Assembly (NCBI GenBank): GCA_965212165.1
Contig: OZ243096.1
Coordinates: 2,976,001 to 3,040,000 of the forward strand
DNA: 64,000 bases
Source of the DNA: RHLJ01 sp965212165
GTDB taxonomy: Bacteria > Bacteroidota > Rhodothermia > Balneolales > Balneolaceae
Reading direction: 5' to 3'
Shown here: positions 51,493 through 60,501 of the stretch, piece by piece
Layout: each line of letters begins with the position of its first letter
How positions within the stretch are numbered: position 1 is the stretch's first letter
Notes under the pieces: generated by a model
Databases searched by the model: none
The model's input: the letters and a program-made list of their open reading frames with translations, nothing else
What the model was told of the DNA's origin: nothing
Position numbers and translations under genes: made by a program

Positions 51493-52350
51493 ATGAACAC
51501 TAAATACTCACTTTTGGCACTCTCATTACTAACTATCATGAGCTGCAGCCAAAAAAGTTCTGGACCTGGTGGTATGTTCTCACCTGCCTATTCACCAGAT
51601 GGAACCAAACTAGCTTATTATGAATATTTTAATGGTGTTCCGGAAATCATGATGTATTCATTCACTGATTCCAAATCTTCTCAGCTTACCGATGGATCTG
51701 GTGCTTGGAGTATTGTACCAAAATGGAATGATACAGGTGATAAACTGATGTTTTCACATGGTCAAAATATGATGAGTATGGATGTATCCATGATGGATTT
51801 GGAATCTGGTGATATGGATACTTTCGAAAGATTCGGTACTGAATTTTCAGTTTCATGGCATAAAAATACACATGTGTGGGCGAATAGATCTTTAACTGGA
51901 ATTTCGTTTTACAGATCTCAAAACGATAACCCAAACTCCTATGAATTAATTGAAGTCCCAGAGTTTTCTAATTACTGGATTTACCCAATCAATGAAGAAG
52001 GTGATATGCTGGTTCAAGTAAATGATGAAGACTCCTACGGATTATATCAATATTCAATTGATCATGAACCTATTCTTATTCTAAAGGAAAAAGGGCTTAA
52101 GAATGTAACTTTTTCAAAAGACCATAAACTTATCGCTTTTGAAAAAACTGAGGATGACAATACAGATATCTATATGGCGAATATGGATGGTACAAACCTA
52201 AAACGCTTGACCACCAATGAATACCCTGACTATATGCCCGATTTCTCTCCAGATGGAAAAACGTTAGCATTCAGCTCAGCAAGAACTGGAACCTATCAAA
52301 TCTACACAATTGATTTAGAATCAGGTCAACTAGTACAATTATTCGATTAA
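51493..52350 (+). CDS. PD40/TolB-like beta-propeller lipoprotein, copy 1
   Basis: A 285-aa lipoprotein (lipobox IMSC, Cys18). It carries WD40-like PD40 repeats of the form YSPDGTKLAYYEYFNGVPEI..., NDTGDKLMFSHG, KDHKLIAFEKTEDDNTDIYMANMDG, and near the end FSPDGKTLAFSSARTGTYQIY. TolB-type propellers typically bind other proteins or glycans at the envelope. Its start is 253 bp from the divergent 7TM-AraC gene. The SUMF1-type lipoprotein gene begins 4 bp after its stop, so the two are co-transcribed. A decayed copy of its C-terminus is found after that gene. Confidence 0.85.
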   Translation: MNTKYSLLALSLLTIMSCSQKSSGPGGMFSPAYSPDGTKLAYYEYFNGVPEIMMYSFTDSKSSQLTDGSGAWSIVPKWNDTGDKLMFSHGQNMMSMDVSMMDLESGDMDTFERFGTEFSVSWHKNTHVWANRSLTGISFYRSQNDNPNSYELIEVPEFSNYWIYPINEEGDMLVQVNDEDSYGLYQYSIDHEPILILKEKGLKNVTFSKDHKLIAFEKTEDDNTDIYMANMDGTNLKRLTTNEYPDYMPDFSPDGKTLAFSSARTGTYQIYTIDLESGQLVQLFD

Positions 52351-52354
52351 TTTT

Positions 52355-53254
52355 ATGAAATCAGTGTTACCCTACTTTTTTATAAAAGCACTTCTAGTGC
52401 TTCTTATCTGTTCCAGTCAACGAAATAATATAGTACCTGAAAATATGGTTTATATCCCTCAGGGAAAATTTAAAATGGGGTCTAAGTTTTCACCTGATGA
52501 AATTCAAAATCATTACGGCTACGAATTTACTGAACCGAGCAAAGTCGCTTGGGAAAATGAACTCCCTACTCATGAGGTTTCAATTAAAAAAGGTTTCTAT
52601 ATTTCAAAATACGAAGTAACTGTAGCTGAATTTAAAGAATTCATTGATGAAACAGGATATGTTACTGATGCAGAAAAAGGCATTGGAAGTTATAGCTATA
52701 ATGATAAAGGAGAATGGTCTGAAGTAGAAGGTGTTAGCTGGCTTAAACCTGGCTTGTGGGAAAATCAGCCAAATTATCCTGTAGTTTTTGTAAGCTGGAA
52801 TGATGCTACAGAATACACACATTGGCTAAGTGAAAAGAATGGACAAATATATCGACTTCCAACTGAACAAGAATGGGAATATGCATGCAGGGCTGGCAAT
52901 AATTCAAACTTTACATGGGGTGACCTACCTATAAATGGATCAGGCAAGATTAATGCCCTTGATAGTTATTTTGGATTCGATGACGGGTACAAGTTTGTAG
53001 CGCCCGTAGATTCTTTTGAACCTAATGCTCATGGAATTCATAATATGCTCGGGAATGTATGGGAATGGACTTCTAGTCCATATGTAAAACAATATCCGAT
53101 AGATACAAACACTCCTGAATCTGATGAATTTGTTGACCGAGGTGGTGGCTGGGATTCACCTCCGTTTAATGCACGAATTTCTAATCGAGGAGCGGCAGGG
53201 GCAAAGTTTAATACTATCAATTTGGGTTTTCGAATAATTTTGGAGAAACATTAA
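52355..53254 (+). CDS. SUMF1/FGE-fold lipoprotein without catalytic cysteines
   Basis: A 299-aa protein with the formylglycine-generating-enzyme/SUMF1 fold: MVYIPQGKFKMGS, the YEVTVAEFKEFIDETGY segment, PVVFVSWNDATEYTHWLS, RLPTEQEWEYACRAG and GNVWEWTSSPY, ending NLGFRI. The N-terminus has a hydrophobic stretch and a likely lipobox (LLIC, Cys19). FGE-type enzymes use a cysteine pair just before the end (as in ...CHRSYC...), but here that segment reads RGGGWDSPPFNARISNRGAA with no cysteine, so it is probably a binding or structural SUMF1-fold protein. Directly follows PD40 copy 1. Confidence 0.88.
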   Translation: MKSVLPYFFIKALLVLLICSSQRNNIVPENMVYIPQGKFKMGSKFSPDEIQNHYGYEFTEPSKVAWENELPTHEVSIKKGFYISKYEVTVAEFKEFIDETGYVTDAEKGIGSYSYNDKGEWSEVEGVSWLKPGLWENQPNYPVVFVSWNDATEYTHWLSEKNGQIYRLPTEQEWEYACRAGNNSNFTWGDLPINGSGKINALDSYFGFDDGYKFVAPVDSFEPNAHGIHNMLGNVWEWTSSPYVKQYPIDTNTPESDEFVDRGGGWDSPPFNARISNRGAAGAKFNTINLGFRIILEKH

Positions 53255-53262
53255 AATTCAGA

Positions 53263-53323
53263 ACTTCAAGAACAGGTAGCTATCGATATATACACTTTTG
53301 ATCTCGATTCAGGTAACCTATAA
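53263..53323 (+). pseudogene. Frameshifted tail of a PD40 gene
   Basis: Two frames split by a +1 shift near base 84 of this stretch encode TSRTGSY then DIYTFDLDSGNL before a TAA. This mirrors the end of PD40 copy 1 (ARTGTYQIYTIDLESGQL) residue by residue. No upstream part of the gene remains because the SUMF1 gene ends 8 bases earlier. It is the remnant of a third or fourth PD40 copy. Confidence 0.7.
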
Positions 53324-53329
53324 AGTTAT

Positions 53330-53413
53330 GTAGAAATAGTACCTGATAGCGGACGTGTTCTCTCTGAACTTATTGGTACGGGACTAATAGAGCGACTCAA
53401 AAAAAATAAGTAA
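53330..53413 (+). pseudogene. Possible tail of a decayed gene
   Basis: A 27-codon frame reading VEIVPDSGRVLSELIG then TGLIERLKKNK and a TAA, with no start codon. It follows the PD40 remnant directly. The sequence looks coding-like but no family is recognised. Confidence 0.35.
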
Positions 53414-53451
53414 TTAAAACTAAAAGAATATTAAACACGCTTAGCTTAATC

Positions 53452-54327
53452 ATGAAGTATTTAACATTTGTCTTATCTCTATACCTCTTGTTTTTATCCT
53501 CTCCAACCAAGCATATGGTTCAGACTCAGACGGAGTCAATCATTTACACAAACAAAGTTGGTAGAAATGCAAACCTTCACATTGTAAATTTGGATGGATC
53601 AAATAATGTGAAAGTTACAAGTAATCAATCCTCTGACAGTGCACCATCTTACTCTCCAAAGGGAGATTTTATAGTGTTCAATTCAGAGAGAAATGGTTGG
53701 TGGAAAATATGGAAAATGTCACCTAGTGGATCTGATATTACTCAATTAAGTTACCCTAAAATGGGTGCTGATTATGATCCAACAGTCTCACCAAATGGGC
53801 GCTTTATCGCTTATACATCAAGTCGAGATGGAAATGAAGAAATCTACCTTAAAGAAACTGATAGTGATGTATTGGTAAGAAATCTAACTAATTCAATAGG
53901 TGATCAAAGATACCCTAGATGGATTTCGGATGATGAAATAATCTATTATGATACATCAGGTGACTACCATAAAATCCTGACCATAAACTTGGAGGGTGAG
54001 CTACTTAAGGAATATGACTTAGGGAATGGAAATAATTACATGGGAGATATTTCCACCGATGGGAACCTAGTTTTTACCTCAGACAGAGATGGAACAAATG
54101 ACCTCTATATTTTAAATGCCGATGAAAATGAGCCAACTAAAATAACTGAATCTAACGGTCTTTTAGATTACAGAGCAAAGTGGTCTCCAGACGGAACCAA
54201 AATTGTTTATGAACGATCGAATCGTAAAAATATAAGTCAGATTTGGGTATTTGATTTACAATCGAATTCAACTACACAAATCACAAAATCAGGATATAAT
54301 TATTACCCTTCTTGGGTTATTAGATAG
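53452..54327 (+). CDS. PD40/TolB-like beta-propeller protein, copy 2
   Basis: A 291-aa exported protein with a signal-type hydrophobic N-terminus (residues 3-20). PD40 repeats are visible: APSYSPKGDFIVFNSERNGWWKIWKM, YDPTVSPNGRFIAYTSSRDGNEEIYL, DISTDGNLVFTSDRDGTNDLYIL, and RAKWSPDGTKIVYERSNRKNISQIWVF, each around 40 residues. It belongs to the TolB C-terminal propeller family. The gene has no lipobox and no further domain. Paralogous to the copies at 51493 and 54663, so the cluster arose by duplication. Confidence 0.85.
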   Translation: MKYLTFVLSLYLLFLSSPTKHMVQTQTESIIYTNKVGRNANLHIVNLDGSNNVKVTSNQSSDSAPSYSPKGDFIVFNSERNGWWKIWKMSPSGSDITQLSYPKMGADYDPTVSPNGRFIAYTSSRDGNEEIYLKETDSDVLVRNLTNSIGDQRYPRWISDDEIIYYDTSGDYHKILTINLEGELLKEYDLGNGNNYMGDISTDGNLVFTSDRDGTNDLYILNADENEPTKITESNGLLDYRAKWSPDGTKIVYERSNRKNISQIWVFDLQSNSTTQITKSGYNYYPSWVIR

Positions 54328-54372
54328 AGTGTAATCTTCTTAATACAAAATTTTCAACTAAATCTAAAAAAT

Positions 54373-54654
54373 ATGCAAAGCTTTATATTGAATAAAATTG
54401 AATATGGGTGCTTCGCTAGAATTATAATAGCTTCAATTATTTTATTCGCTAAATAAGATGTCTTACTATCTCAACATGGACTTATTAAAACAACTGAAAA
54501 CCAAAGTCTTTCTTACCAATCTTCTGGCAATGAAAACGGTCAATCTATTCTTGTTCTACATGGCGCTCCAGGGTGGTACTCTGAACATGATATCGAAGAG
54601 ATGGACGCATTGAATCCGGATTCTTTTATCTATAGACCGTTTAAATTTTCTTAA
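54373..54654 (+). pseudogene. Broken alpha/beta hydrolase gene
   Basis: From ATG 54373 a frame reads a signal-like MQSFILNK...IILFAK, then a TAA, and continues in the same frame DVLLSQHGLIKTTENQSLSY, SSGNENGQSILVLHGAPGWY, SEHDIEEMDALNPDSF before a second stop. The strand SILVLHGAPGW is the oxyanion segment of alpha/beta hydrolases (HGGPG), but there is no nucleophile elbow or rest of the protein. An in-frame stop plus a missing 3' part mark a pseudogene; the following PD40 copy 3 begins 8 bases later. Confidence 0.72.
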
Positions 54655-54662
54655 ACCAACCC

Positions 54663-55502
54663 ATGAAGTACTTACTCTTTTGTATCCTAATTTTTACAAG
54701 CTTTGAATCTTATTCTCAAAGTGTGCTATACTCGGAAAACATGAATAATAACTGGGATATTTATTCAAGGGATTTGAGTAGCGGATTAATCCAGAGAATA
54801 ACTCAAGATAGCCTAAAAGATTTTCAAACAGATTACTGCACCTCCAAAAACATAATTGTTTTTGATTCTTATAGAGACAACAACACAAGAAACATCTATT
54901 CATTAGATTTAAATACTGATGAATTAATTCAACTAACAGAATTAGAACCACGGGATGGGCATCCCGTTTGGTCGCCAGATTGTAGAAGTATCGCCTTTCA
55001 ATCTTCAAGAAATGGCAATCCTGATGTATATATCATGGATAGCATTGGAGAAAACATAAAGCAGCTTACTTTTAATAATTCTTTTGATGGAATTCCAAAA
55101 TGGTCCCCAAATGGAGAAATTATTGCATTTAATAGTAGCAGAACTGGCAGTCCAAATGTCTTTTTACTAAATGTTGAAACAAAAGATGAGATTCAAGTTA
55201 CCTCTAACGAAAAGTATAATTTCATTCAAGATTGGATATCAGATACCGAACTATTAATGATTACAGATGTTGATGAAAAACGACAACTTCAAATTGTTGA
55301 CATCAGTAATAACACCGTAAGAATTTTACCAACAGATTCGGATGTAACCTATGCTAGAACAAATATGAGTGGGAAAATCGTATTTACTCAAAAAGATAAA
55401 AGTGGCGATATTCAGCTCTATCTATTTGAATTAAATAGTTCAACTCTAAAACAATTGACCAAAACAAATGGTGAAAAAAGGTTTCCTACTTTTATGAATT
55501 AA
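54663..55502 (+). CDS. PD40/TolB-like beta-propeller protein, copy 3
   Basis: A 279-aa secreted protein (signal peptide residues 1-19, ending SYSQ). The repeats are DIYSRDLSSGLIQRIT, NIYSLDLNTDELIQLTELEPRDG, PVWSPDCRSIAFQSSRNGNPDVYIM, PKWSPNGEIIAFNSSRTGSPNVFLL, and QLYLFELNSSTLKQLTK. The layout is close to copy 2. It lies 8 bp after a broken hydrolase gene and ends the plus-strand run of this cluster; the rest of the island is on the minus strand. Confidence 0.85.
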   Translation: MKYLLFCILIFTSFESYSQSVLYSENMNNNWDIYSRDLSSGLIQRITQDSLKDFQTDYCTSKNIIVFDSYRDNNTRNIYSLDLNTDELIQLTELEPRDGHPVWSPDCRSIAFQSSRNGNPDVYIMDSIGENIKQLTFNNSFDGIPKWSPNGEIIAFNSSRTGSPNVFLLNVETKDEIQVTSNEKYNFIQDWISDTELLMITDVDEKRQLQIVDISNNTVRILPTDSDVTYARTNMSGKIVFTQKDKSGDIQLYLFELNSSTLKQLTKTNGEKRFPTFMN

Positions 55503-55896
55503 TAACTAGGAAGTTTATACCCTTTTCAATGTTGGTTTAACTATATCAATTTGATGTGATAATGAATAAATAAATTTACAACCAGGAAATAATTCAACTA
55601 TCAGTGTTTAACAAAACTGAGTAAGACTTTGCGGATTTTGTTCAAATTGTGTTTTAATTATTTCTTCCTCATCTTTTTCCGTGAGAATCTAGACCATTTC
55701 CAATATTTCAACGATAAATACCAGTTCCACAAACCGTTTTTTTCCTCCATAAAGGATGCCTTGTACATCTAGCTGAATCTGTGACTCCTTAGCTGTTGGC
55801 AGTTCATAATGCTCTTTAAATTCTTTATATATATCCTTAGAATATTCTTTTTCATCTTACAATTAATAATACTCATAATAGCATAGATCAACGATT
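55503..55896. other. Gene-poor stretch between converging genes
   Basis: 394 bp between PD40 copy 3 and the exported protein at 55897. It contains only a 56-codon minus-strand frame without a start codon (55689-55856). No terminator-like hairpin was recognised. Confidence 0.5.
55689..55856 (-). pseudogene. Possible 3' remnant of a gene
   Basis: A stop-to-stop minus-strand frame that reads DEKEYSKDIYKEFKEHYELP then TAKESQIQLDVQGILYGG and ends KKRFVELVFIVEILEMV. It has coding-like amphipathic character and no initiation codon. No known family was recognised. Confidence 0.28.
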
Positions 55897-56682
55897 CTAT
55901 TTACGAACCTGAAATAAATACTCAGGTCGAATTATAATTTGCATTCCACTTTCCACTACATCGACTCTAAGTAATTTCCTAGTTTCTTGAGATCTATATA
56001 AATCATTAGTGGGAATAAGTCCGTTAGCTTCTAGTAAAAAATGATCAACTAGGAAATTCATCTCTCTTACTTTCATTACTTTCTGACCTTTGTATTGAAG
56101 AGTTCCATCAACCACTTTGTTTTGTAGAGATGAAAATATTTTAAATGAAACAGACTGACCTGACTTTAAATTGAAAGATTCTACAAGAGCAAATACTTCT
56201 GATCTCCATACATCAAAACTTACATCTATTTGATTATCAAAAATAACTTCTTCTCGATCTTCGGTGTTTGTCCTAATAATTCTGCCATTGCTTTTGCCAT
56301 CTTCAATTGTATAATCATAATTAGTTGTAACACCATTGTTTATAAGTAAAATAGAAGCGGATTCTGTTTTTAGACTATTCTTATTGATGAAGAATGTTGC
56401 TTCTTCGTAAACAGCTCCATCATTAATCTGTGAAGTGTCTCTAAAAATGATAAACTCGTTAGTAATTTCTTTTTGAATTACCATTGAGCCTATTTTATTT
56501 CCTGATGATATTATGTCATAACCTTGAACTCCTGGAATGATCTTCGAAGTATCTATAATATCCATCCAGTTGGTAAAATCTAACTGTTGAGCATGTAAAC
56601 CATTTACGCTCATTCCACTTATGATTAAGAAAAAAAGAGCTATACTAATTTTGATTTTAGTTTTTAGAAATTTGGGAGTCAT
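55897..56682 (-). CDS. Exported protein of unknown function (DUF3108-like)
   Basis: A 261-aa protein with a signal peptide (residues about 10-31, ending LHAQ). The remainder is beta-rich, for example GYDIISSGNKIGSMVIQ, FINKNSLKTESASILLINNGVTTNYDYTIEDGKSNGRI and KVMKVREMNFLVDHFLLEA, a layout like the DUF3108-type periplasmic proteins. No catalytic motif is present. It lies 30 bp after the LolA-like gene on the same strand (56713), so both are probably one transcript. Confidence 0.6.
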   Translation of the reverse strand: MTPKFLKTKIKISIALFFLIISGMSVNGLHAQQLDFTNWMDIIDTSKIIPGVQGYDIISSGNKIGSMVIQKEITNEFIIFRDTSQINDGAVYEEATFFINKNSLKTESASILLINNGVTTNYDYTIEDGKSNGRIIRTNTEDREEVIFDNQIDVSFDVWRSEVFALVESFNLKSGQSVSFKIFSSLQNKVVDGTLQYKGQKVMKVREMNFLVDHFLLEANGLIPTNDLYRSQETRKLLRVDVVESGMQIIIRPEYLFQVRK

Positions 56683-56712
56683 AGTGTATAGTTTTATGGT
56701 TCTTAAGACTTT

Positions 56713-57471
56713 TTAATACCAACTGATATCTAAAAATTCGTTCTCATCGAATTTTTGATCAGATAAATCCATATCAATTTGTATCTCTCGATATTTCTCA
56801 AGCATTACTAATTCTCCATTATCATAAAAAGAAACTTTAGGAGCTATCCACCCATGCCCTAATTTTCTATAATCTTCGAACACCGTTTCTGTTTTTATAT
56901 CAGTACCTCTATATTTTACAGATTTAAGGAAAACAAGTCTCTCTTTATCTATTATGAAATGATTTAACCGTTCCTCTTCATTTTTAATACCAATAAAATA
57001 GGATGAGCGGCCATTATATTCACCTTCATACATCTTTGAAAGATCATACCCTATTTTATTTAATTCAGAAATCGTTTTTCCAGGACACTGACCATAAATA
57101 TTAAACCCAAGAACTAGTAAATCATGGATTAACTGATCTGTTTTTAAAAGCTGTCCATTTTTCAAGGTATGCTGTTCATTTTTTTTAAAAATATATCCAT
57201 CCTCAGAATTCAGGTTGTCGAACTTTATGGTCAAACCATCGGGTATTTTCATAGCTTCATACCAGACCTGACTTTTTGTTATTTCTCCATTCTTATAGAA
57301 CTCAGTATCCTGAACAAAAGTTAATGATTGATACCATTTACTCTCATACTTTAAATACATTTCGGTTAATACATCTTCTCCAGTTTTTATCTCAATATCA
57401 TTAACAGCTGTACCTATACTTGTAGCCATTATACCAACTGTAATTATTATTAAATTTATTACTATATACAT
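56713..57471 (-). CDS. LolA-like exported protein
   Basis: A 252-aa protein with a short N-terminal hydrophobic segment. The following pattern EVLTEMYLKYESKWYQSLTFVQDTEFYKNGEI then VWYEAMKIPDGLTIKF and the later IGIKNEEERLNHFIIDKERLVFLKSVKYRGTDIK resemble outer-membrane lipoprotein-sorting (LolA/LolB-like) folds found in many Bacteroidota exported proteins. A role in lipid or lipoprotein transport is only a suggestion. It is followed by the 55897 gene. Confidence 0.62.
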   Translation of the reverse strand: MYIVINLIIITVGIMATSIGTAVNDIEIKTGEDVLTEMYLKYESKWYQSLTFVQDTEFYKNGEITKSQVWYEAMKIPDGLTIKFDNLNSEDGYIFKKNEQHTLKNGQLLKTDQLIHDLLVLGFNIYGQCPGKTISELNKIGYDLSKMYEGEYNGRSSYFIGIKNEEERLNHFIIDKERLVFLKSVKYRGTDIKTETVFEDYRKLGHGWIAPKVSFYDNGELVMLEKYREIQIDMDLSDQKFDENEFLDISWY

Positions 57472-57510
57472 GTGATTTACCTTCTAATTTTAACTGTAAT
57501 AATTAATTCA

Positions 57511-58953
57511 CTATTTAATTAGTGATATTTTTATTGTTTTAGAAAAACCATGTGCCTCCAGTTTTCCGAAATAAGTTCCAGAAGACAAATTCGAAGCATT
57601 AAAATTAAATTTATGTACTCCTGCTAATAAATTACCTTCATAAAGATTGGCTACTAACTGTCCCCGTAGATTATATACACCCATCGAAACTTTACCAGCT
57701 TTTGAAAGCTCGAAGCTAAATGTGGTTTCTGGGTTAAATGGGTTTGGGTAATTCTGATATAGCTCAAATGTTTTGGGGCTTACTAACTCATTATCCAAAG
57801 AAGTACTAGTCACTATATCAGCATATAGGGATATTTCTACGACTTCCTTACTTGTATTAGTATTAATTGATAACGTTGATTTAATACTTCCCACCTCGTT
57901 CGGACTTAGGATAATCACTAAACTATCAGTGCTATATGGAGGAATAATTAAAGATTCCAAAGTTGTAGTAAACATCTCCCCATCAAAATGAAACCCTTCT
58001 ATTTTTAATGTATCATTACCTACATTTTCGAGTGCTAGTTTCTTCTCAGATACGCTATTTATTGACACACTACCAAAACCAAGCGAATCTGAAACTTTTA
58101 GTTTTGGATTGTTTGGAATAATTCCTGTTATCATCCTCAGTGATCTAGATTCAAAATCTGAAATAAATAGCGTGTCTCCTGAATGTGATGCAACAATCCC
58201 ATTGGGCGCATTAAAAGTTGCCTCATTTAATAGTCCATCTTTACTACCTTTTACAGCCGTTCCGGCATACACTTCTATTGAGCTTCCGTCTTTCTTAATC
58301 CTGTAGATTTTATTTCTTTGAAATGCTGTTGCATAAATATAATCCCCTAAAATTGTGAAACTACCCAACCAGCCTGGGATATCTCCAACGACTGTTAAGT
58401 TTGAATCCTTATCGTACCTAAGTATACGCCCATCATCGAAATTACCTATGTATAAATCTCCTTGAGTATCAAAAGATAAACCAACTGGTCCCTTCAATAG
58501 TCCTCCTGTTAGAAATGTACTCGAGTTCCCTGCTGTGTCAACCTTTATAATTTTAGATAGTTGGTACTGCGATATGAATATATTTCCAATACTATCAACA
58601 GCTACTCCTGTTGGATTATGGATATCATCAATAATTACTTCTTTACTTCCGTCACTTAACACTCTTTCTACTCTACGCCCACCAGCACTTGGTACCAAAA
58701 GTAATCCATCATTATCAAATGCTATTGCATTTGGATTTGAAAACCCAGAACTATAAATCTCAGTCTCTCCATTGGGAGTAATCTTAGTTATAGTATTTCC
58801 ATAATATCGAGCAGCATAAATATTCCCAAGTGAGTCTAATGCAAGCCCATCATCAAAAGTTGATAAACCTTGAACTAATGTCTCTACTCTTTGTGCATTA
58901 ATAGTTGGAGCAAAGAGAATCAATACTAGTAGTAAAAAAGATATCTGTTTCAT
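57511..58953 (-). CDS. NHL-repeat protein with T9SS type A sorting domain
   Basis: A 480-aa secreted protein. After a signal peptide (residues 1-20, TINAQ) come NHL/SMP-30-like repeats to about residue 275: DDGLALDSLGNIYAARYYGNTI, NAIAFDNDGLLLVPSAGGRRVERV, PTGVAVDSIGNIFISQYQLSKI, PNGIVASHSGDTLFISDF. A short Ig-like region (DSLGFGSVSINSVSEKKLALEN, about 290-375) follows, then the T9SS CTD with YQNYPNPFNPETTFSFEL and MGVYNLRGQL, ending SKTIKISLIK. It is therefore a surface or released propeller protein; the ligand is unknown. Confidence 0.88.
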   Translation of the reverse strand: MKQISFLLLVLILFAPTINAQRVETLVQGLSTFDDGLALDSLGNIYAARYYGNTITKITPNGETEIYSSGFSNPNAIAFDNDGLLLVPSAGGRRVERVLSDGSKEVIIDDIHNPTGVAVDSIGNIFISQYQLSKIIKVDTAGNSSTFLTGGLLKGPVGLSFDTQGDLYIGNFDDGRILRYDKDSNLTVVGDIPGWLGSFTILGDYIYATAFQRNKIYRIKKDGSSIEVYAGTAVKGSKDGLLNEATFNAPNGIVASHSGDTLFISDFESRSLRMITGIIPNNPKLKVSDSLGFGSVSINSVSEKKLALENVGNDTLKIEGFHFDGEMFTTTLESLIIPPYSTDSLVIILSPNEVGSIKSTLSINTNTSKEVVEISLYADIVTSTSLDNELVSPKTFELYQNYPNPFNPETTFSFELSKAGKVSMGVYNLRGQLVANLYEGNLLAGVHKFNFNASNLSSGTYFGKLEAHGFSKTIKISLIK

Positions 58954-59122
58954 TGTCTATTTAGTTAGGTTAAATAGATAATGATCTTTTATTTATGTTG
59001 GAATTTCGTCCTTATTCATAATTCGAAACTATAAAGAATCATTTTTTTTGAAAAGACACAGCATTCAAAAGAGTGTTTTACAGATATCCAAGTAATTAAT
59101 GATCTAATCAAAACTCCTCTAA

Positions 59123-60415
59123 TTACTGATTCTTTAAACTTAAATAGAGCTTTAGCTCTTCAGCGGTTCGAACCATAAAATCGATTTTTCCATCCTGATC
59201 TAAAAGGATATATGTTGGATAAGATTGCAATCTGAATTTATCTTGAAATTCTGGATCTACCAGTCCCACAGGCCATTTGATCTGCTTCCTCTTTACATAG
59301 CTATCAACTGAGGCTTCAGTATCAAAAGCAAAGAGACCTACAACTTCTATCCATCCATTTGAGTATAGTTCTTTTATAATTGGTTCTTGAGCTATACAGC
59401 CTCCACACCATGTGGCTCCTACATCTATTAATAGAGGCCTGTCATCAGGAAGAAGCTGGTTTATAGTTTTATCTTCAATACCTATAAGATCTATCTTAAG
59501 ACCAGAAATATCTGCTCCATCAGCATAGACCATCCTTGTTTCTTTTTGAGTTGGACTCAAGGTTAGCGTATCTCCATAAAGACTAAAATACTTAATGAAA
59601 TAATTATCTCCATAAAGCTTAAATACAGCATTATGATCTATTGGTTCACCTTGTTGAATCTCTGTTAAAAACATTTCTTTATTAGTAATATCCCCTTCTG
59701 AAATAAAAATTCGATCTCCAAAACGACTAGTTTCAAAAGTAAAAATTCCATCTAAGGATTTATCATACGCAAGAATTGATATGACTGAATCTTTAAAGCT
59801 TTTAACTGATAACTGGAGGTTTAATCTTCTAGATTGAATCCAGTTTTGAACAGGCATCAAATCTGATTTTGGGAATAATGGGCTATACTTATTCATTAGG
59901 TTCAGTCTATTCTTGGAAGCAATAGTCGAACGATTCAATTCATAAAAAAAAGTGTTTTTCTGATTTGAATAATTGGACAAATCAATGAGAAGAGAATCTT
60001 GAAAAGTAACAGAAGGGCCATCGTCAGTAAAATCCAAATTCCCATTACGATCAATATAGATCTCAGAAATTGATTTTTCTACATCTTTTATAAGTATGGT
60101 TACTTGACCCGAAAATTCAGCTGAACTATTCCCATTAAATTGTAAAAAAGCATAACTCAGATCTTCTAACGATTGTATAACACCATCTGGAAATTTTTTT
60201 ATTGCAATGCTTGTATCTTGATTAGATAAGCGTCCATCTAGCACTCTCATAACAGGATTCATATTGTATGAAAACCCAACAGGTGAGCGATATTCTTTAT
60301 TTAGGTCAGTTAATTGATAAGTTTCTATCTGATTATCCGAGCATGATGATGCAAAACACAAATATAAAACAGATAGAGTTGCTATGAGTTTAGACTTATT
60401 GACAGATTTAAACAT
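59123..60415 (-). CDS. TlpA/thioredoxin-like lipoprotein with long N-terminal domain
   Basis: A 430-aa lipoprotein (lipobox SSCS near Cys25). The C-terminal thioredoxin fold begins about residue 330: LLIDVGATWCGGCIAQEPIIKEL has a CxxC (Cys-Gly-Gly-Cys) redox motif, and the FRLQSYPTYILLDQDGKI segment carries the conserved cis-proline (SYP). The preceding 300 residues are beta-rich (EFSGQVTILIKDVEKSISEIYIDRNGNLDFTDDGPS looks like a calcium-type beta domain) as in many Bacteroidota exported peroxiredoxin-like proteins. It is probably an envelope disulfide reductase or redox carrier. Confidence 0.85.
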   Translation of the reverse strand: MFKSVNKSKLIATLSVLYLCFASSCSDNQIETYQLTDLNKEYRSPVGFSYNMNPVMRVLDGRLSNQDTSIAIKKFPDGVIQSLEDLSYAFLQFNGNSSAEFSGQVTILIKDVEKSISEIYIDRNGNLDFTDDGPSVTFQDSLLIDLSNYSNQKNTFFYELNRSTIASKNRLNLMNKYSPLFPKSDLMPVQNWIQSRRLNLQLSVKSFKDSVISILAYDKSLDGIFTFETSRFGDRIFISEGDITNKEMFLTEIQQGEPIDHNAVFKLYGDNYFIKYFSLYGDTLTLSPTQKETRMVYADGADISGLKIDLIGIEDKTINQLLPDDRPLLIDVGATWCGGCIAQEPIIKELYSNGWIEVVGLFAFDTEASVDSYVKRKQIKWPVGLVDPEFQDKFRLQSYPTYILLDQDGKIDFMVRTAEELKLYLSLKNQ

Positions 60416-60501
60416 GATATTTTTTAATTAACAATTAATCTGAATTAAAGATAATGGAAATGAAGTTTGAGACTTATTTTCTTGGGGATTTGATTGATCA
60501 G

